A DNA stretch of 40,207 nt from assembly GCF_012933655.1 (NCBI RefSeq), contig NZ_JABBJJ010000083.1, positions 1 to 40,207 of the forward strand, written 5' to 3'. A model generated the notes under the pieces. That model did not search any database. It was given only the letters and a program-made list of their open reading frames with translations, and was not told where the DNA came from. The position numbers were made by a program, and so were the translations under genes. Within the stretch, counting starts at the first letter, position 1; every line of letters starts with the position of its first letter. The DNA is from Pyxidicoccus fallax (GTDB lineage Bacteria > Myxococcota > Myxococcia > Myxococcales > Myxococcaceae). Below, one piece after another: positions 1 to 7,682 of the stretch.

Positions 1-657
1 CCCCACCGCCCTCCCTCAGCCGCCATCCTGCTGCTGACCCTGGTGGCGGTCCTGGCCGGAGGCTGCCAGGGCAGCAAGGACCCGAAAGACGGCATCCGGT
101 TCACCTGCGAGTCGAACGGCAAATGCAGCCAGCCGGGCTACGTGTGTGACTCCGACAACATCTGTCGCTCGCTCGACAAGAGCGCCGGCACCCGGAACTC
201 CTACGGCGACCGCTCCGCGCCCCTCGGGCCCTCTGTCTCCTCGGGAGGCGGGGGCCAGGGTGCGCGTGCCGCGACCTCGATGATGGAACCCGAGGATGAG
301 AGCAGCGCCGACCGCTGCGCGAGAAGGTGCTCGGAGCGGCAGTCGGACTGCACCGTCCGCTGCGGAAACGGCACGAGGTGCCGCCAGAGCTGCGTCCGCT
401 CCACGGACGCCTGCTATGCGCAGTGCCAGGACGTCGAGGATGCGTGGGAGACCGCCCGGCGGCGCCGCGCGCCCAAGCACTGCATGGGCGCCGATGGCAG
501 GCCGGCCGCGTGCAGCCAGGCCGAGGAGCAGGAGATGCGCGCGGCGATGAGCCAGGCGTCCAAGATGCTCTGCCGCGACAGGAGGGGCAGGCAGGTCCTC
601 TGCCCGGAGCAGCTCGAGCAGCTCGAGAAGTCCAAGCGGTTCATGCCCAAGGATTGA
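1..657 (+). CDS. Cys-rich lipoprotein, 5' end outside window
   Basis: The frame is open to the left edge, so the true start lies outside the window. The first visible codons encode a hydrophobic stretch (AAILLLTLVAVLAGGC) that is the end of a lipoprotein signal peptide with lipobox LAGG-C; an internal GTG at 43 would cut this signal and is unlikely to be the start. The mature part has a cysteine-spaced segment just after the lipid anchor (TCESNGKCSQPGYVC...C) and a second cysteine cluster around residues 85-130, then a charged C-terminal helix. It lies 50 bp upstream of TadE/TadG-like genes and probably belongs to the same cassette. I infer an envelope-anchored protein; no enzymatic motif is visible and no specific function is assigned. 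Confidence 0.8.
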   Translation, partial: PHRPPSAAILLLTLVAVLAGGCQGSKDPKDGIRFTCESNGKCSQPGYVCDSDNICRSLDKSAGTRNSYGDRSAPLGPSVSSGGGGQGARAATSMMEPEDESSADRCARRCSERQSDCTVRCGNGTRCRQSCVRSTDACYAQCQDVEDAWETARRRRAPKHCMGADGRPAACSQAEEQEMRAAMSQASKMLCRDRRGRQVLCPEQLEQLEKSKRFMPKD

Positions 658-707
658 CCTGAGACCAGGGCCCCCCCACCCCATCAACCCGTCGGGAAAG
701 ACAAGCC

Positions 708-1481
708 ATGACGCGCGAATCCGGACAGGCAGCGGTGGAGACGGCATTGACGCTGCCGCTCGTCCTGTTCGTGCTTCTGGGCAGCCTGCAGCTCTTCCTC
801 CTCTCCCAGGCCCGACTTCTCGCCCAGTACGGGGCGTTCCAGGCAACGCGCGTCGGTTCCCTGAACCACGGCGCGTGCAGGCCGATGACGCACGCGGCGC
901 TCCTCTCGGTGCTGCCCGCGGTGCACTCGTTCCTGGGTGACGCGACGCTCGCCGGAGCGACGCCGGGAGAGCGGCTCGGCAGCGCGTTCGGCCGCTTCCG
1001 CGACAATCACTACCGCGGCTACAAGGGCCCGGGCTGGACGGACGCGGGGACGGACAGCGAGGCACTCATCTGGCTCGTCAGGGAGCAGCCGAGGCCCACG
1101 CCCGCGGACGTGGTCGCGTTCGACCAGCCCCTGCCGCGCGCCGGGCGCCGGGAGCCGCTGCGGCTCGAGGTGCGGATGATCTTCTGGGCCCCGCTGCGAA
1201 TCCCCTTGGCGGACTGGGTGTTCTCGCGCATCGCCGCGGCGCGGCTGGGGCTCGAGAGCTACACGGCCCAGAACCCCCTGATGCTCACCCAGCAGGCCAA
1301 CTGGGAGCGCGAGGCCTCCCAGACGCTCGCGCCCCGGACCGCGGCCGAGCTGAGCCGCCGCATCGGGCTCGGCCACTACATGTTCCCCATCGAGGTCTCC
1401 TCCACCATGCGAATGATGACGCCGCCACGTCTGTCCGAGTTCGCCGAGCCCGAGTGTGCCGCGCCGGGGTTCAATCCATGA
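708..1481 (+). CDS. TadE-like pilus assembly/pseudopilin protein
   Basis: The N-terminus has the TadE-like pattern: a short basic lead, then G-Q-A-A-V-E-T-A-L followed by about 22 hydrophobic residues (roughly 10-32). The remaining 225 residues are predicted to be extracytoplasmic. In the family this glutamate-containing segment resembles type IV pilin prepilin signals, and TadE proteins are minor pseudopilins of the Tad/Flp pilus. At 257 aa the protein is longer than typical TadE (about 150-200 aa). Its stop overlaps the next start as ATGA, so translation is probably coupled. No tadA/B/C ATPase or platform gene is in view, so the cassette may serve a dispersed Tad system. Confidence 0.75.
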   Translation: MTRESGQAAVETALTLPLVLFVLLGSLQLFLLSQARLLAQYGAFQATRVGSLNHGACRPMTHAALLSVLPAVHSFLGDATLAGATPGERLGSAFGRFRDNHYRGYKGPGWTDAGTDSEALIWLVREQPRPTPADVVAFDQPLPRAGRREPLRLEVRMIFWAPLRIPLADWVFSRIAAARLGLESYTAQNPLMLTQQANWEREASQTLAPRTAAELSRRIGLGHYMFPIEVSSTMRMMTPPRLSEFAEPECAAPGFNP

Positions 1482-3091
1482 GGACCCGGGTATGGCCGGC
1501 GGCGCGCGGGCAGACGCTCGTGCTGTTCTCGCTGACGCTCCTGCTGCTCGTGGTGATGGTCTGCATGACGCTGTCCATGGGCGCCAAGGTGAAGGAGCGC
1601 ATGGAGCTGCAGACCCTCGCGGACGCGTCCGCGTACAGCTCCGCGGTGGCCTCCGCGCGCACCTTCAACGCGGTGGCGGTGATGAACCGGGTCCAGGTGG
1701 CGCATGCCGTCTCCACGCTGGGGACGCTGAGCCTCATCTCCTGGTCCACGCTGTACTGGAAGCACGCGGACAACGCGGCGACCATCTTCCAGCTGATGGC
1801 GGTGCCCTACGCCGTCAACACCGTCATCCAGTGCTTCCCTCCACCCAAGCCCCTGTGCGGCGTGTGCTCGCGCGGGCTCGCGCAGACCGCCGCGCTCGCG
1901 GCGGCCGCCACGCTGCACGCCAGACAGACGCGCGACAGGCTCCGGCGGGACGAAGAGCTCTTCGCGGCGGAGACCCTCCCGCGGTGGAACGCCGCGCAAC
2001 GCATCCACGCGGCGCAAGTGGAACTCCTGCAACGCCTCCGGGAGCGCACGGGCGACGGCGCCAATGGATTCGCGCGGCAATACCTCTCCCGGGCGAACCT
2101 CGTCGCCCCGGACGACGTCGCGGTCCAGCGCGCCGGCTCGGACGTCACCGGGCGCGAGCTCTCGGAGGCGGTGCTCGACCATGCGACGGCCCGTCAGGGC
2201 AGCGACCCGCATGAAATCGGGCACATCGTGATGGGCAGCCGCGGCCACCCGTTCCTGGTGGACCGGGCCGAGGGCCGCAGGTGGGACCGCCTGCTCTCGT
2301 CGGAGAGCATCGGCATGCGCTCACTCGTGCTCGCCGGTGGCGGCCACATCTTCTTCGACTCCTCGGATGGCAAGGGCTACTACGACGGGGCCTTCACGAC
2401 CTCCCCCTCGGGCCAGCCGTATTCCCCGCGCGCCCACGACGGGGATGGCGGGCGCACGCGGGCCGGCTTCGTCCCGTTCGACTGGCGGATTCGCAACTGG
2501 ATTCGCTGCTCGTCTCCGGTTCCCGCCTACCCCATCGCCATCGGCATCGGCGCCGTGGGCCGTGACGTCGACCTCAGGGACGCGCGTGTCTCCGCGTTCG
2601 AGCACGGCAGCATCGGCCACAACGTGCAGCATGCCTTCCAGACATTCCCCCCCTTCGTGGACTTCAACGGCACCCAGCTCATGGACTCGCAGAACCTCCA
2701 TGGGCAGCCGAAGATGGTGACGGCGCTGTCGCGCGACCTCGAGACCCGGCGCGACCCGTGGGACCTGGCCTTCACCTTCCGCTTCACGCCCGACACCCCG
2801 GGCATCAACCTCGGGCAGGGAAGCCAGGTGGCTGGCGCGCCCCGTCAGGTGGCCGTCGGCTCCGGTATCGTCTACTACCACCGGTACCAGCACTCGACGG
2901 AGCCACCCAACATGTTCGCCCCCTACTGGCGGGCCGGACTGGCCCGGTACACCGTTGACCGGCCAGGACCGGGGTTCCCCGAGCGCTTCTCGTTCGACGA
3001 CCAGACCGACGCCTTCCTGTCGGGCACCGGCGCCCCCGGAGCGCGGGACGCCCTCGAGAGCCTCCGGGCGAACGGGTACACCGGATGGTGA
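1478..3091 (+). CDS. TadG-like Flp pilus-assembly protein
   Basis: I chose the start at 1478 because it gives the ATGA overlap with the preceding gene; an upstream in-frame ATG at 1454 would sit well inside that gene. The N-terminus (RGQTLVLFSLTLLLLVVMVCM) is the TadG/Flp-assembly N-terminal pattern, a single membrane segment at about residues 10-30. A helical stretch with L-A-D-A-S-A-Y-S-S-A-V follows, which is typical of these proteins near the membrane. The 537-aa product has a long extracytoplasmic region of unknown fold with no visible catalytic motif. It is flanked by TadE-like genes on both sides and likely forms a complex with them in the envelope. The exact role is inferred from family membership. 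Confidence 0.7.
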   Translation: MRTRVWPAARGQTLVLFSLTLLLLVVMVCMTLSMGAKVKERMELQTLADASAYSSAVASARTFNAVAVMNRVQVAHAVSTLGTLSLISWSTLYWKHADNAATIFQLMAVPYAVNTVIQCFPPPKPLCGVCSRGLAQTAALAAAATLHARQTRDRLRRDEELFAAETLPRWNAAQRIHAAQVELLQRLRERTGDGANGFARQYLSRANLVAPDDVAVQRAGSDVTGRELSEAVLDHATARQGSDPHEIGHIVMGSRGHPFLVDRAEGRRWDRLLSSESIGMRSLVLAGGGHIFFDSSDGKGYYDGAFTTSPSGQPYSPRAHDGDGGRTRAGFVPFDWRIRNWIRCSSPVPAYPIAIGIGAVGRDVDLRDARVSAFEHGSIGHNVQHAFQTFPPFVDFNGTQLMDSQNLHGQPKMVTALSRDLETRRDPWDLAFTFRFTPDTPGINLGQGSQVAGAPRQVAVGSGIVYYHRYQHSTEPPNMFAPYWRAGLARYTVDRPGPGFPERFSFDDQTDAFLSGTGAPGARDALESLRANGYTGW

Positions 3092-4116
3092 CGCGCGCGA
3101 GACACAGGAGGGCCGCGAGCGGCCCTCGCGGGCAGTCGATGGTGGAGCTCGTGCTCGGGCTCATGGTGTTCGTCACGGTGCTGATGTTCGGCCTGCACTT
3201 CGCCGAGCTGTCGCACCTGTCGCTCAAGGCGCATGAGGCGCTGGCGGCGGCGGCGTGGGACGCCACCGCGTACCGCGTCGAGCGCCCGGGCGTGGACGGC
3301 GTGGACGAGTGGGCCTGGTACGACTCGGGCCGCATCGCCGCGCCGGAAGTGACGGACACGACCAACGAGCGCTACGGGGACTGGGACGGCCGCCAGAGCG
3401 CGCGGCGCGCCACCGGCCCCCGGCAGCTCTACACCCAGGCGAACCCGCTCACCGCGCAGTGCATCCGCAACACGGACCCGAGCAACGGCTTCCGCGTCTC
3501 GGAGACCGCGAACACGCCCCGGTATGGAGAGCCGGGCGCGCTCTCGTGCGTCGCCCAGGGTGGCGTGACCACCATCAACATCCCGGCGCGCTTCCTCGAG
3601 GACGCGAACAGCGGGTTCTTCTCCCGAGGGCACCTGGCGCGGAGCAACTTCACGCTCTGCGGCCTGGGCCGGCCGGCCGCGGATGGCACGTGCCGCGGCT
3701 CGCTGAACATCCTCCTCGGGGACCATGGGCTCACCTCGGGAGACGGCGAGGAGCAGGAGTGCGCCCTCCTCAGCGACGACATCCCCGGGGTGCGCTGCGC
3801 GAATCGGGCGTTCTACAGCCTCGCGCACGAGGCGTGGGACCGCTCCATGGGGTGGACGGGCGCGCCGGAGCGCTGGGCGGACCGGGTCACCGGGAGTTCC
3901 CCCGGCGGGCGGGTGACGGGCTTCTACCTGAGCTTCCGGGGCGAGGACTCCGCCTTCGGGGAGACCCAAGAGCGCCTCTGGCAGACGACCCCCATGGACT
4001 ACAACCTCGCCCAATCCACACGTGGGACCTATCGCATGGCGTTCGACAACGCGAACGGGCGCCGGGCGGGGACGGCGACCCGCTTCGTCTACCTCGGGAG
4101 ATACACATGCGACTGA
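3085..4116 (+). CDS. TadE-like protein, second copy
   Basis: The 343-aa product begins with a basic lead and R-G-Q-S-M-V-E-L-V-L-G-L-M-V-F, a TadE-type N-terminal segment with glutamate inside the hydrophobic helix (residues about 15-37). The rest is extracytoplasmic and contains several cysteines. The ATG at 3085 overlaps the previous gene's stop by 7 bp; a GTG at 3088 is an equally possible start. The 3' end overlaps the next gene by 10 bp. The position and the repeated N-terminal architecture argue for one translationally coupled unit of minor pilin-like proteins. Only the N-terminal region is recognisable. Confidence 0.7.
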   Translation: MVTRARHRRAASGPRGQSMVELVLGLMVFVTVLMFGLHFAELSHLSLKAHEALAAAAWDATAYRVERPGVDGVDEWAWYDSGRIAAPEVTDTTNERYGDWDGRQSARRATGPRQLYTQANPLTAQCIRNTDPSNGFRVSETANTPRYGEPGALSCVAQGGVTTINIPARFLEDANSGFFSRGHLARSNFTLCGLGRPAADGTCRGSLNILLGDHGLTSGDGEEQECALLSDDIPGVRCANRAFYSLAHEAWDRSMGWTGAPERWADRVTGSSPGGRVTGFYLSFRGEDSAFGETQERLWQTTPMDYNLAQSTRGTYRMAFDNANGRRAGTATRFVYLGRYTCD

Positions 4117-4775
4117 GCCGGAGCCTCTTCCTTTCGGCCTCGCTCATGACGCTGCTCGTGGCGGGCCCGTCGGTGGCCGTGAGCCCCTTCATCACGGACA
4201 TCCCTGGCGCCATCTCGAAGCCGACGATGCCGGAGAAGACCGTCGTGGACGGCGTCACCATCGAGACCTCGACGGTGGTCTCGAGCAAGGACGTCATGAC
4301 GCTGAAGGCCCACTTCCGCGCGCGCTTCAACCGGAGCGGCCTGTACATGGCCGGGGAAACGGAGGCCATGAAGCTGAAGCTCGGCGAGCATGTGACGGGG
4401 CTCGATACGGAGAACCTCATCTCGTACACCGTCCTGCTCCAGCCCTCCGGGAAGGGCGCGACGACGGTCATCGTCAGCTCGGCGAACCTGGGCAAGCGCT
4501 CGATGCAGCCGGTGCCCGCGTTCGCGCCCGTCTACCCGGGCAGCGGCTCCGTCACCAGCTCCCAGCTCGAGTGGATGAAGTCGATGACCTACGCGACGAC
4601 GGCGACCCCCGCGGAGATCCGCGCCTTCTATCGCGAGAAGCTCTCCGCGCTGGGTTACGAGCCGCTTCCGGACGACGAGTTCGTGAGGGGCGCGGAGCGC
4701 ATCGTGCTCACGGTGGCACCGGGTGTCACCGAGCGCACCGTCCTCCTCGTCCACGAGGTGGGCCCCCCGAAATGA
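4107..4775 (+). CDS. Exported protein of the Tad-like cassette, unknown function
   Basis: A 222-aa protein with a Sec-type signal peptide (basic MRLSR, hydrophobic core, cleavage probably near VAV-S at about 24-26). I placed the start at the ATG at 4107, inside the end of the preceding gene, because the signal peptide begins there. The mature protein carries no motif I recognise. A C-terminal segment (about 150-220) resembles small periplasmic modules with alternating strands, but that is only an impression. The 10-bp overlap with the upstream TadE-like gene suggests co-translation and a role in the same envelope assembly. Confidence 0.65.
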   Translation: MRLSRSLFLSASLMTLLVAGPSVAVSPFITDIPGAISKPTMPEKTVVDGVTIETSTVVSSKDVMTLKAHFRARFNRSGLYMAGETEAMKLKLGEHVTGLDTENLISYTVLLQPSGKGATTVIVSSANLGKRSMQPVPAFAPVYPGSGSVTSSQLEWMKSMTYATTATPAEIRAFYREKLSALGYEPLPDDEFVRGAERIVLTVAPGVTERTVLLVHEVGPPK

Positions 4776-4851
4776 CCTTCCGGGTTCGGGTGAAACGGGA
4801 AATGTTGGTGTATCAAGCCGGCTCCCCCCGTTGTCCCCCCAGGAGTCCCGG

Positions 4852-5877
4852 ATGCGTCAACTTGGCTCGACCCTTCTCGCCCTGAGCATGCTCGCCGGTT
4901 GTGGGAGCGCTGACTTCGAATCTTCCTCCGAGTCCCCCTCCACCGGCAGCCAGCAGGCGGCGCTCACCTCGACGGACGTGGATGTCGCCCCGGAGTGCCA
5001 GGGCATCATCACCTTCGTGAATGGCGCCTCGTTCGCGACGCTGGACGCGTACCTGCCCAGCGACGTCGTCACCCGCCTCGTCGCCCAGCGCGCGACGGCG
5101 CCGTTCGCGACGCTGGCGCAGGTCTCCGCCGTCCAGGGAATGGGCCCGGCCCGTCTGGAGCAGCTCGAGGGCGGCGCCCGCGCCCAGAGCTACATCGGCC
5201 CCAGCTGCGTCGGCATCATGGACTCCATCGCGGTCTCCGCCGATGACGATGCCGCCATCGTCTCGCTGGTGAACAGCGTGAGCTCCACCGAGCTGCACGA
5301 CATCCTGCCGAGTGCCTGGAATGGCGCCGAGGCGCTCCTCGGCCTGCGCCCGTTCACCTCGGCGCAGGCCATCGCGGACGTGGGCGGCATCGGTGACTCC
5401 AGCCTGCGGAGCCTCCGGAACGCGGCCACGCTGAGCCGGCCCTTCGACACGCTCGTCGACGCGGTGCGCGCGCTGCCGAACAATGGGAACTACGGCGTCA
5501 CGCTGGCCCGCCACTTCGACTGGTGGAACATCGTGACGACCAACGGCACCTACAACCACCAGCTGGTGTGCTTCGGGCTCGAGCCGAACAGCGTTCCGTA
5601 CTACGCGGAGGTTCGGGACGGGCTCGCCACGCCCCAGGACGTGCGTGACGCGGTCGCGGGCACGGTGGCGGCCGCCAACGCCGACGCCAACGGCGCCATC
5701 CCCGCCAGCGTCATCTCCGCCGGCCTGGCGAACCTCCATGCGCTGACCGAGGGGCGCCTGTTCAAGGGGTGCGAGTTCTCGTACTCGAACGACCCCTGGA
5801 GCAACAACAGCATCTACATCTTCGTCGACAACAAGAACGGCTTCGGCGTGATTACCGGGAGCTGGTGGGCCGAGTAG
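4852..5877 (+). CDS. Lipoprotein with two helix-hairpin-helix-like units
   Basis: The 341-aa protein starts with a lipoprotein signal peptide (MRQLGSTLLALSMLAGC; lipobox LAG-C, residues 14-17). Two related segments follow. One, at about 48-105, contains F-V-N-G-A-S-F-A-T-L and V-Q-G-M-G-P-A-R-L-E-Q-L. The other, at about 135-195, contains I-V-S-L-V-N-S-V and V-G-G-I-G-D-S-S-L-R-S-L. Both fit the ComEA/helix-hairpin-helix pattern in which a G-hG-h hairpin follows a first helix. The remaining C-terminal 140 residues have no recognised domain. HhH modules usually bind DNA, but secretion-system proteins also use the fold, so DNA binding outside the cell is only a possibility. A strong hairpin terminator follows. 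Confidence 0.7.
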   Translation: MRQLGSTLLALSMLAGCGSADFESSSESPSTGSQQAALTSTDVDVAPECQGIITFVNGASFATLDAYLPSDVVTRLVAQRATAPFATLAQVSAVQGMGPARLEQLEGGARAQSYIGPSCVGIMDSIAVSADDDAAIVSLVNSVSSTELHDILPSAWNGAEALLGLRPFTSAQAIADVGGIGDSSLRSLRNAATLSRPFDTLVDAVRALPNNGNYGVTLARHFDWWNIVTTNGTYNHQLVCFGLEPNSVPYYAEVRDGLATPQDVRDAVAGTVAAANADANGAIPASVISAGLANLHALTEGRLFKGCEFSYSNDPWSNNSIYIFVDNKNGFGVITGSWWAE

Positions 5878-5904
5878 TCCCGCAGGCTCGCGCGTAATTG
5901 TGAG

Positions 5905-5938
5905 GGAAGGCGCGGGCCACGTGGCGCCCGCGCCTTCC
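5905..5938 (+). terminator. Strong inverted repeat, probable terminator
   Basis: A perfect 13-bp inverted repeat (GGAAGGCGCGGGC / GCCCGCGCCTTCC) with an 8-base loop lies 27 bp after the stop of the HhH lipoprotein. There is no clean T tract, as is common in high-GC genomes. It separates the upstream lipoprotein from the zinc-ribbon gene. Confidence 0.65.
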
Positions 5939-5985
5939 GCTTCCCGGCGTGACACCCTGGGCGTACGAGAAAGAGCGCGTGGACC

Positions 5986-6453
5986 ATGCCGTACTCGTAT
6001 GACCTCTTCGTGGCGGCGCTGACCTGTCCCCACTGCGGGGAGACCAGCCCCGCGGACGACTCCACCAACATGCAGACCTACGTGCGGGACAGGGCCCAAG
6101 CGAACAGGGAGTTCCTCGCGCCAGGCACTCCCCTGCCGCTCGACTCCCGGCGCATCCTCGCGCGCGACTACGACGGCTACCTGCCCGTCGGAGTTCCCGC
6201 GCCGGGGGAGCCCACCCGCATCCTCCATACGTGGGAGTGCCCCTCGTGCGGGTATGGGTTCAACTGGGCGGAGGTGGTGGTCCGCGACGGCGTCATCGAG
6301 CGAATCGACGCCGTCCCGTTCGACCGGGAGCACTTCGAGCGGAGTCACCTGCTCTCGATAGAAGCCATGAGCGTCGCGGTGGGGCTGACGGGGAAGCCTC
6401 CCAATGAGATTTCCTACCAGGACCTCGTCCAGCTCTTGCGTGAGCTGCTGTAG
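5986..6453 (+). CDS. Small zinc-ribbon-like protein, unknown function
   Basis: A 155-aa soluble protein with two CxxC pairs: C14-P-H-C17 near the N-terminus and C85-P-S-C88 in the middle. Such spacing would make a split zinc ribbon if both pairs bind one metal. No signal peptide or membrane segment is seen. The C-terminal third is helical and acidic. A weak purine-rich stretch precedes the ATG. The methyltransferase gene starts 21 bp downstream, so the two may be co-transcribed. I do not recognise the family and cannot assign a function. Confidence 0.65.
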   Translation: MPYSYDLFVAALTCPHCGETSPADDSTNMQTYVRDRAQANREFLAPGTPLPLDSRRILARDYDGYLPVGVPAPGEPTRILHTWECPSCGYGFNWAEVVVRDGVIERIDAVPFDREHFERSHLLSIEAMSVAVGLTGKPPNEISYQDLVQLLRELL

Positions 6454-6474
6454 TTGCAACCTGGATGAGGACAG

Positions 6475-7335
6475 ATGCCCAGGAACGCCAGCCGTACCGC
6501 GCAGCTCGCCGCACTCGCCCGTGCGGCGCTTCATCGTGAGAAACACCCGCCGCGTTGCGAGGACCACCTGGCGGAGGCGTTCCTGACGCCGCCGCTCCGG
6601 GTGATGCTCCGCCTCGGTTTTCTCTACAAGCCTCTCTTCCGCTCGCGGATGCCCGGCACCTACGAGTTCCTCCTCGCGCGCTCCCTCTTCTTCGACGCGT
6701 GCACGCGCGATGAGCTGGACTCCGGCGTCGAGCAGGTGGTGATTCTCGGCGCGGGCCTGGACACTCGGGCCTACCGCTTCCCGCGCGCCACGTTCTTCGA
6801 GGTGGATGCGCCCGCCACGTCCTCGCTCAAGCAGGAGCGGGTCCGCGCGCTCTACCGGGAGCCTCCGGCCCATGTCCGCTACGTCCAGGTGGACTTCACC
6901 CGGGATGACCTGCGCGCCAGCCTGCTGAAGGCCGGCTTCCGGCGGGTCCGCACCCTGTTCCTCTGGGAAGGCGTCACCTTCTACATCCCGTGGAACGCCA
7001 TCCGCGACGTGCTGACCATGGTGCGCGAGGAGTCCGCTCCAGGCAGCGCCATCGTCTTCGACCACCTCTGGGAGGACGTCGTCTCCGGGCCCACGCGGCG
7101 CTACGGCGCGCAAAAGGGACGCGAGTTCGTCGCCAAGCAGGGCGAGCCGTTCATGTTCGGCTTCCGCCAGGGCGAGGTGGCACCGGCCCTCTCCGCGCTG
7201 GGCTTCACGCTGGAGCGGCTGCTCGAGCCCGCCGACCAGCAGGACCTCATCCGCCGGCCGGATGGCTCGGTGATGGGGAGAATCTCAGAGATGTACGGCA
7301 TGGTCCTCGCGCGCGTCGCGGCGCCCCCGGCCTGA
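6475..7335 (+). CDS. SAM-dependent methyltransferase, LCM family
   Basis: The 286-aa protein carries the leucine carboxyl methyltransferase-family motif L-G-A-G-L-D-T-R-A-Y-R (residues 91-101), the SAM-binding loop. It is followed by F-F-E-V-D (107-111), whose acidic residue normally contacts the ribose, and by F-L-W-E-G-V-T-F-Y-I (about 161-170), also typical. The length matches the bacterial family often called TIGR00027-type O-methyltransferases. Members modify small-molecule carboxylates or hydroxyls; the substrate here cannot be deduced. It sits 21 bp after the zinc-ribbon gene. Its stop codon lies inside one arm of a long inverted repeat (7326-7380). Confidence 0.85.
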   Translation: MPRNASRTAQLAALARAALHREKHPPRCEDHLAEAFLTPPLRVMLRLGFLYKPLFRSRMPGTYEFLLARSLFFDACTRDELDSGVEQVVILGAGLDTRAYRFPRATFFEVDAPATSSLKQERVRALYREPPAHVRYVQVDFTRDDLRASLLKAGFRRVRTLFLWEGVTFYIPWNAIRDVLTMVREESAPGSAIVFDHLWEDVVSGPTRRYGAQKGREFVAKQGEPFMFGFRQGEVAPALSALGFTLERLLEPADQQDLIRRPDGSVMGRISEMYGMVLARVAAPPA

Positions 7336-7380
7336 CGCAGACGGGACCCTCGGCGAAGGCGTGGCCTCGGTCAGGCCGGG
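7326..7380 (+). terminator. Inverted repeat overlapping a stop codon, possible terminator
   Basis: Perfect 11-bp arms CCCGGCCTGAC (7326-7336) and GTCAGGCCGGG (7370-7380) enclose 33 bases. The first arm contains the TGA stop of the methyltransferase gene. The loop is long for an intrinsic terminator, so this could also be a processing or mRNA-stability element. Confidence 0.4.
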
Positions 7381-7682
7381 CTGCCGTGAGGGAGCTTCGC
7401 GCTGGATGTCTTCGTCTGCGTGAGGCGTGAAGCCAGGCAGCGGGTATGTGTGGACCCCGGACGCTTCGTGCATGTGTTTGTTCGGAAGCCTGGGGTTGAT
7501 ACTTCGTGCGCCTGAGCAATTATTGCCGACACGGAAATCTACCCGTGCATGTCCCTCCGGTGCGTCGGCGTTTCAACCACCCTGTCTGCCATGGGGGTGA
7601 TGGATACCCTGGCCCGGATAGGGCTATTGGAACCGCCCATCCATGAGCCTTTCCGGCCGGATGACGAAAGGAATGAAAGGCC
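7336..7682. other. Intergenic region upstream of the TonB-dependent receptor
   Basis: About 350 bp with no convincing gene. Short open frames here lack good start signals. The region is less GC-rich than its surroundings near 7480-7530 and probably holds the receptor promoter. The ribosome binding site of the receptor (GAAAGG, 7674-7679 region) lies just before its ATG. Confidence 0.5.
7496..7524 (+). promoter_or_regulatory. Weak sigma-70-like promoter candidate
   Basis: TTGATA (7496-7501) and ATTATT (7519-7524) are separated by 17 bases. The -35 is close to consensus and the -10 is poor. The candidate stands out because this is one of few AT-richer spots, and it faces the TonB-dependent receptor gene about 160 bp downstream. 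Confidence 0.2.

Noticed and set aside
4813-7113. A 766-codon minus-strand frame over the HhH lipoprotein and methyltransferase genes.
   Set aside because: It crosses three genes with clear protein motifs and signal peptides on the plus strand; composition is Arg/Val/Ala-rich like other antisense shadows.
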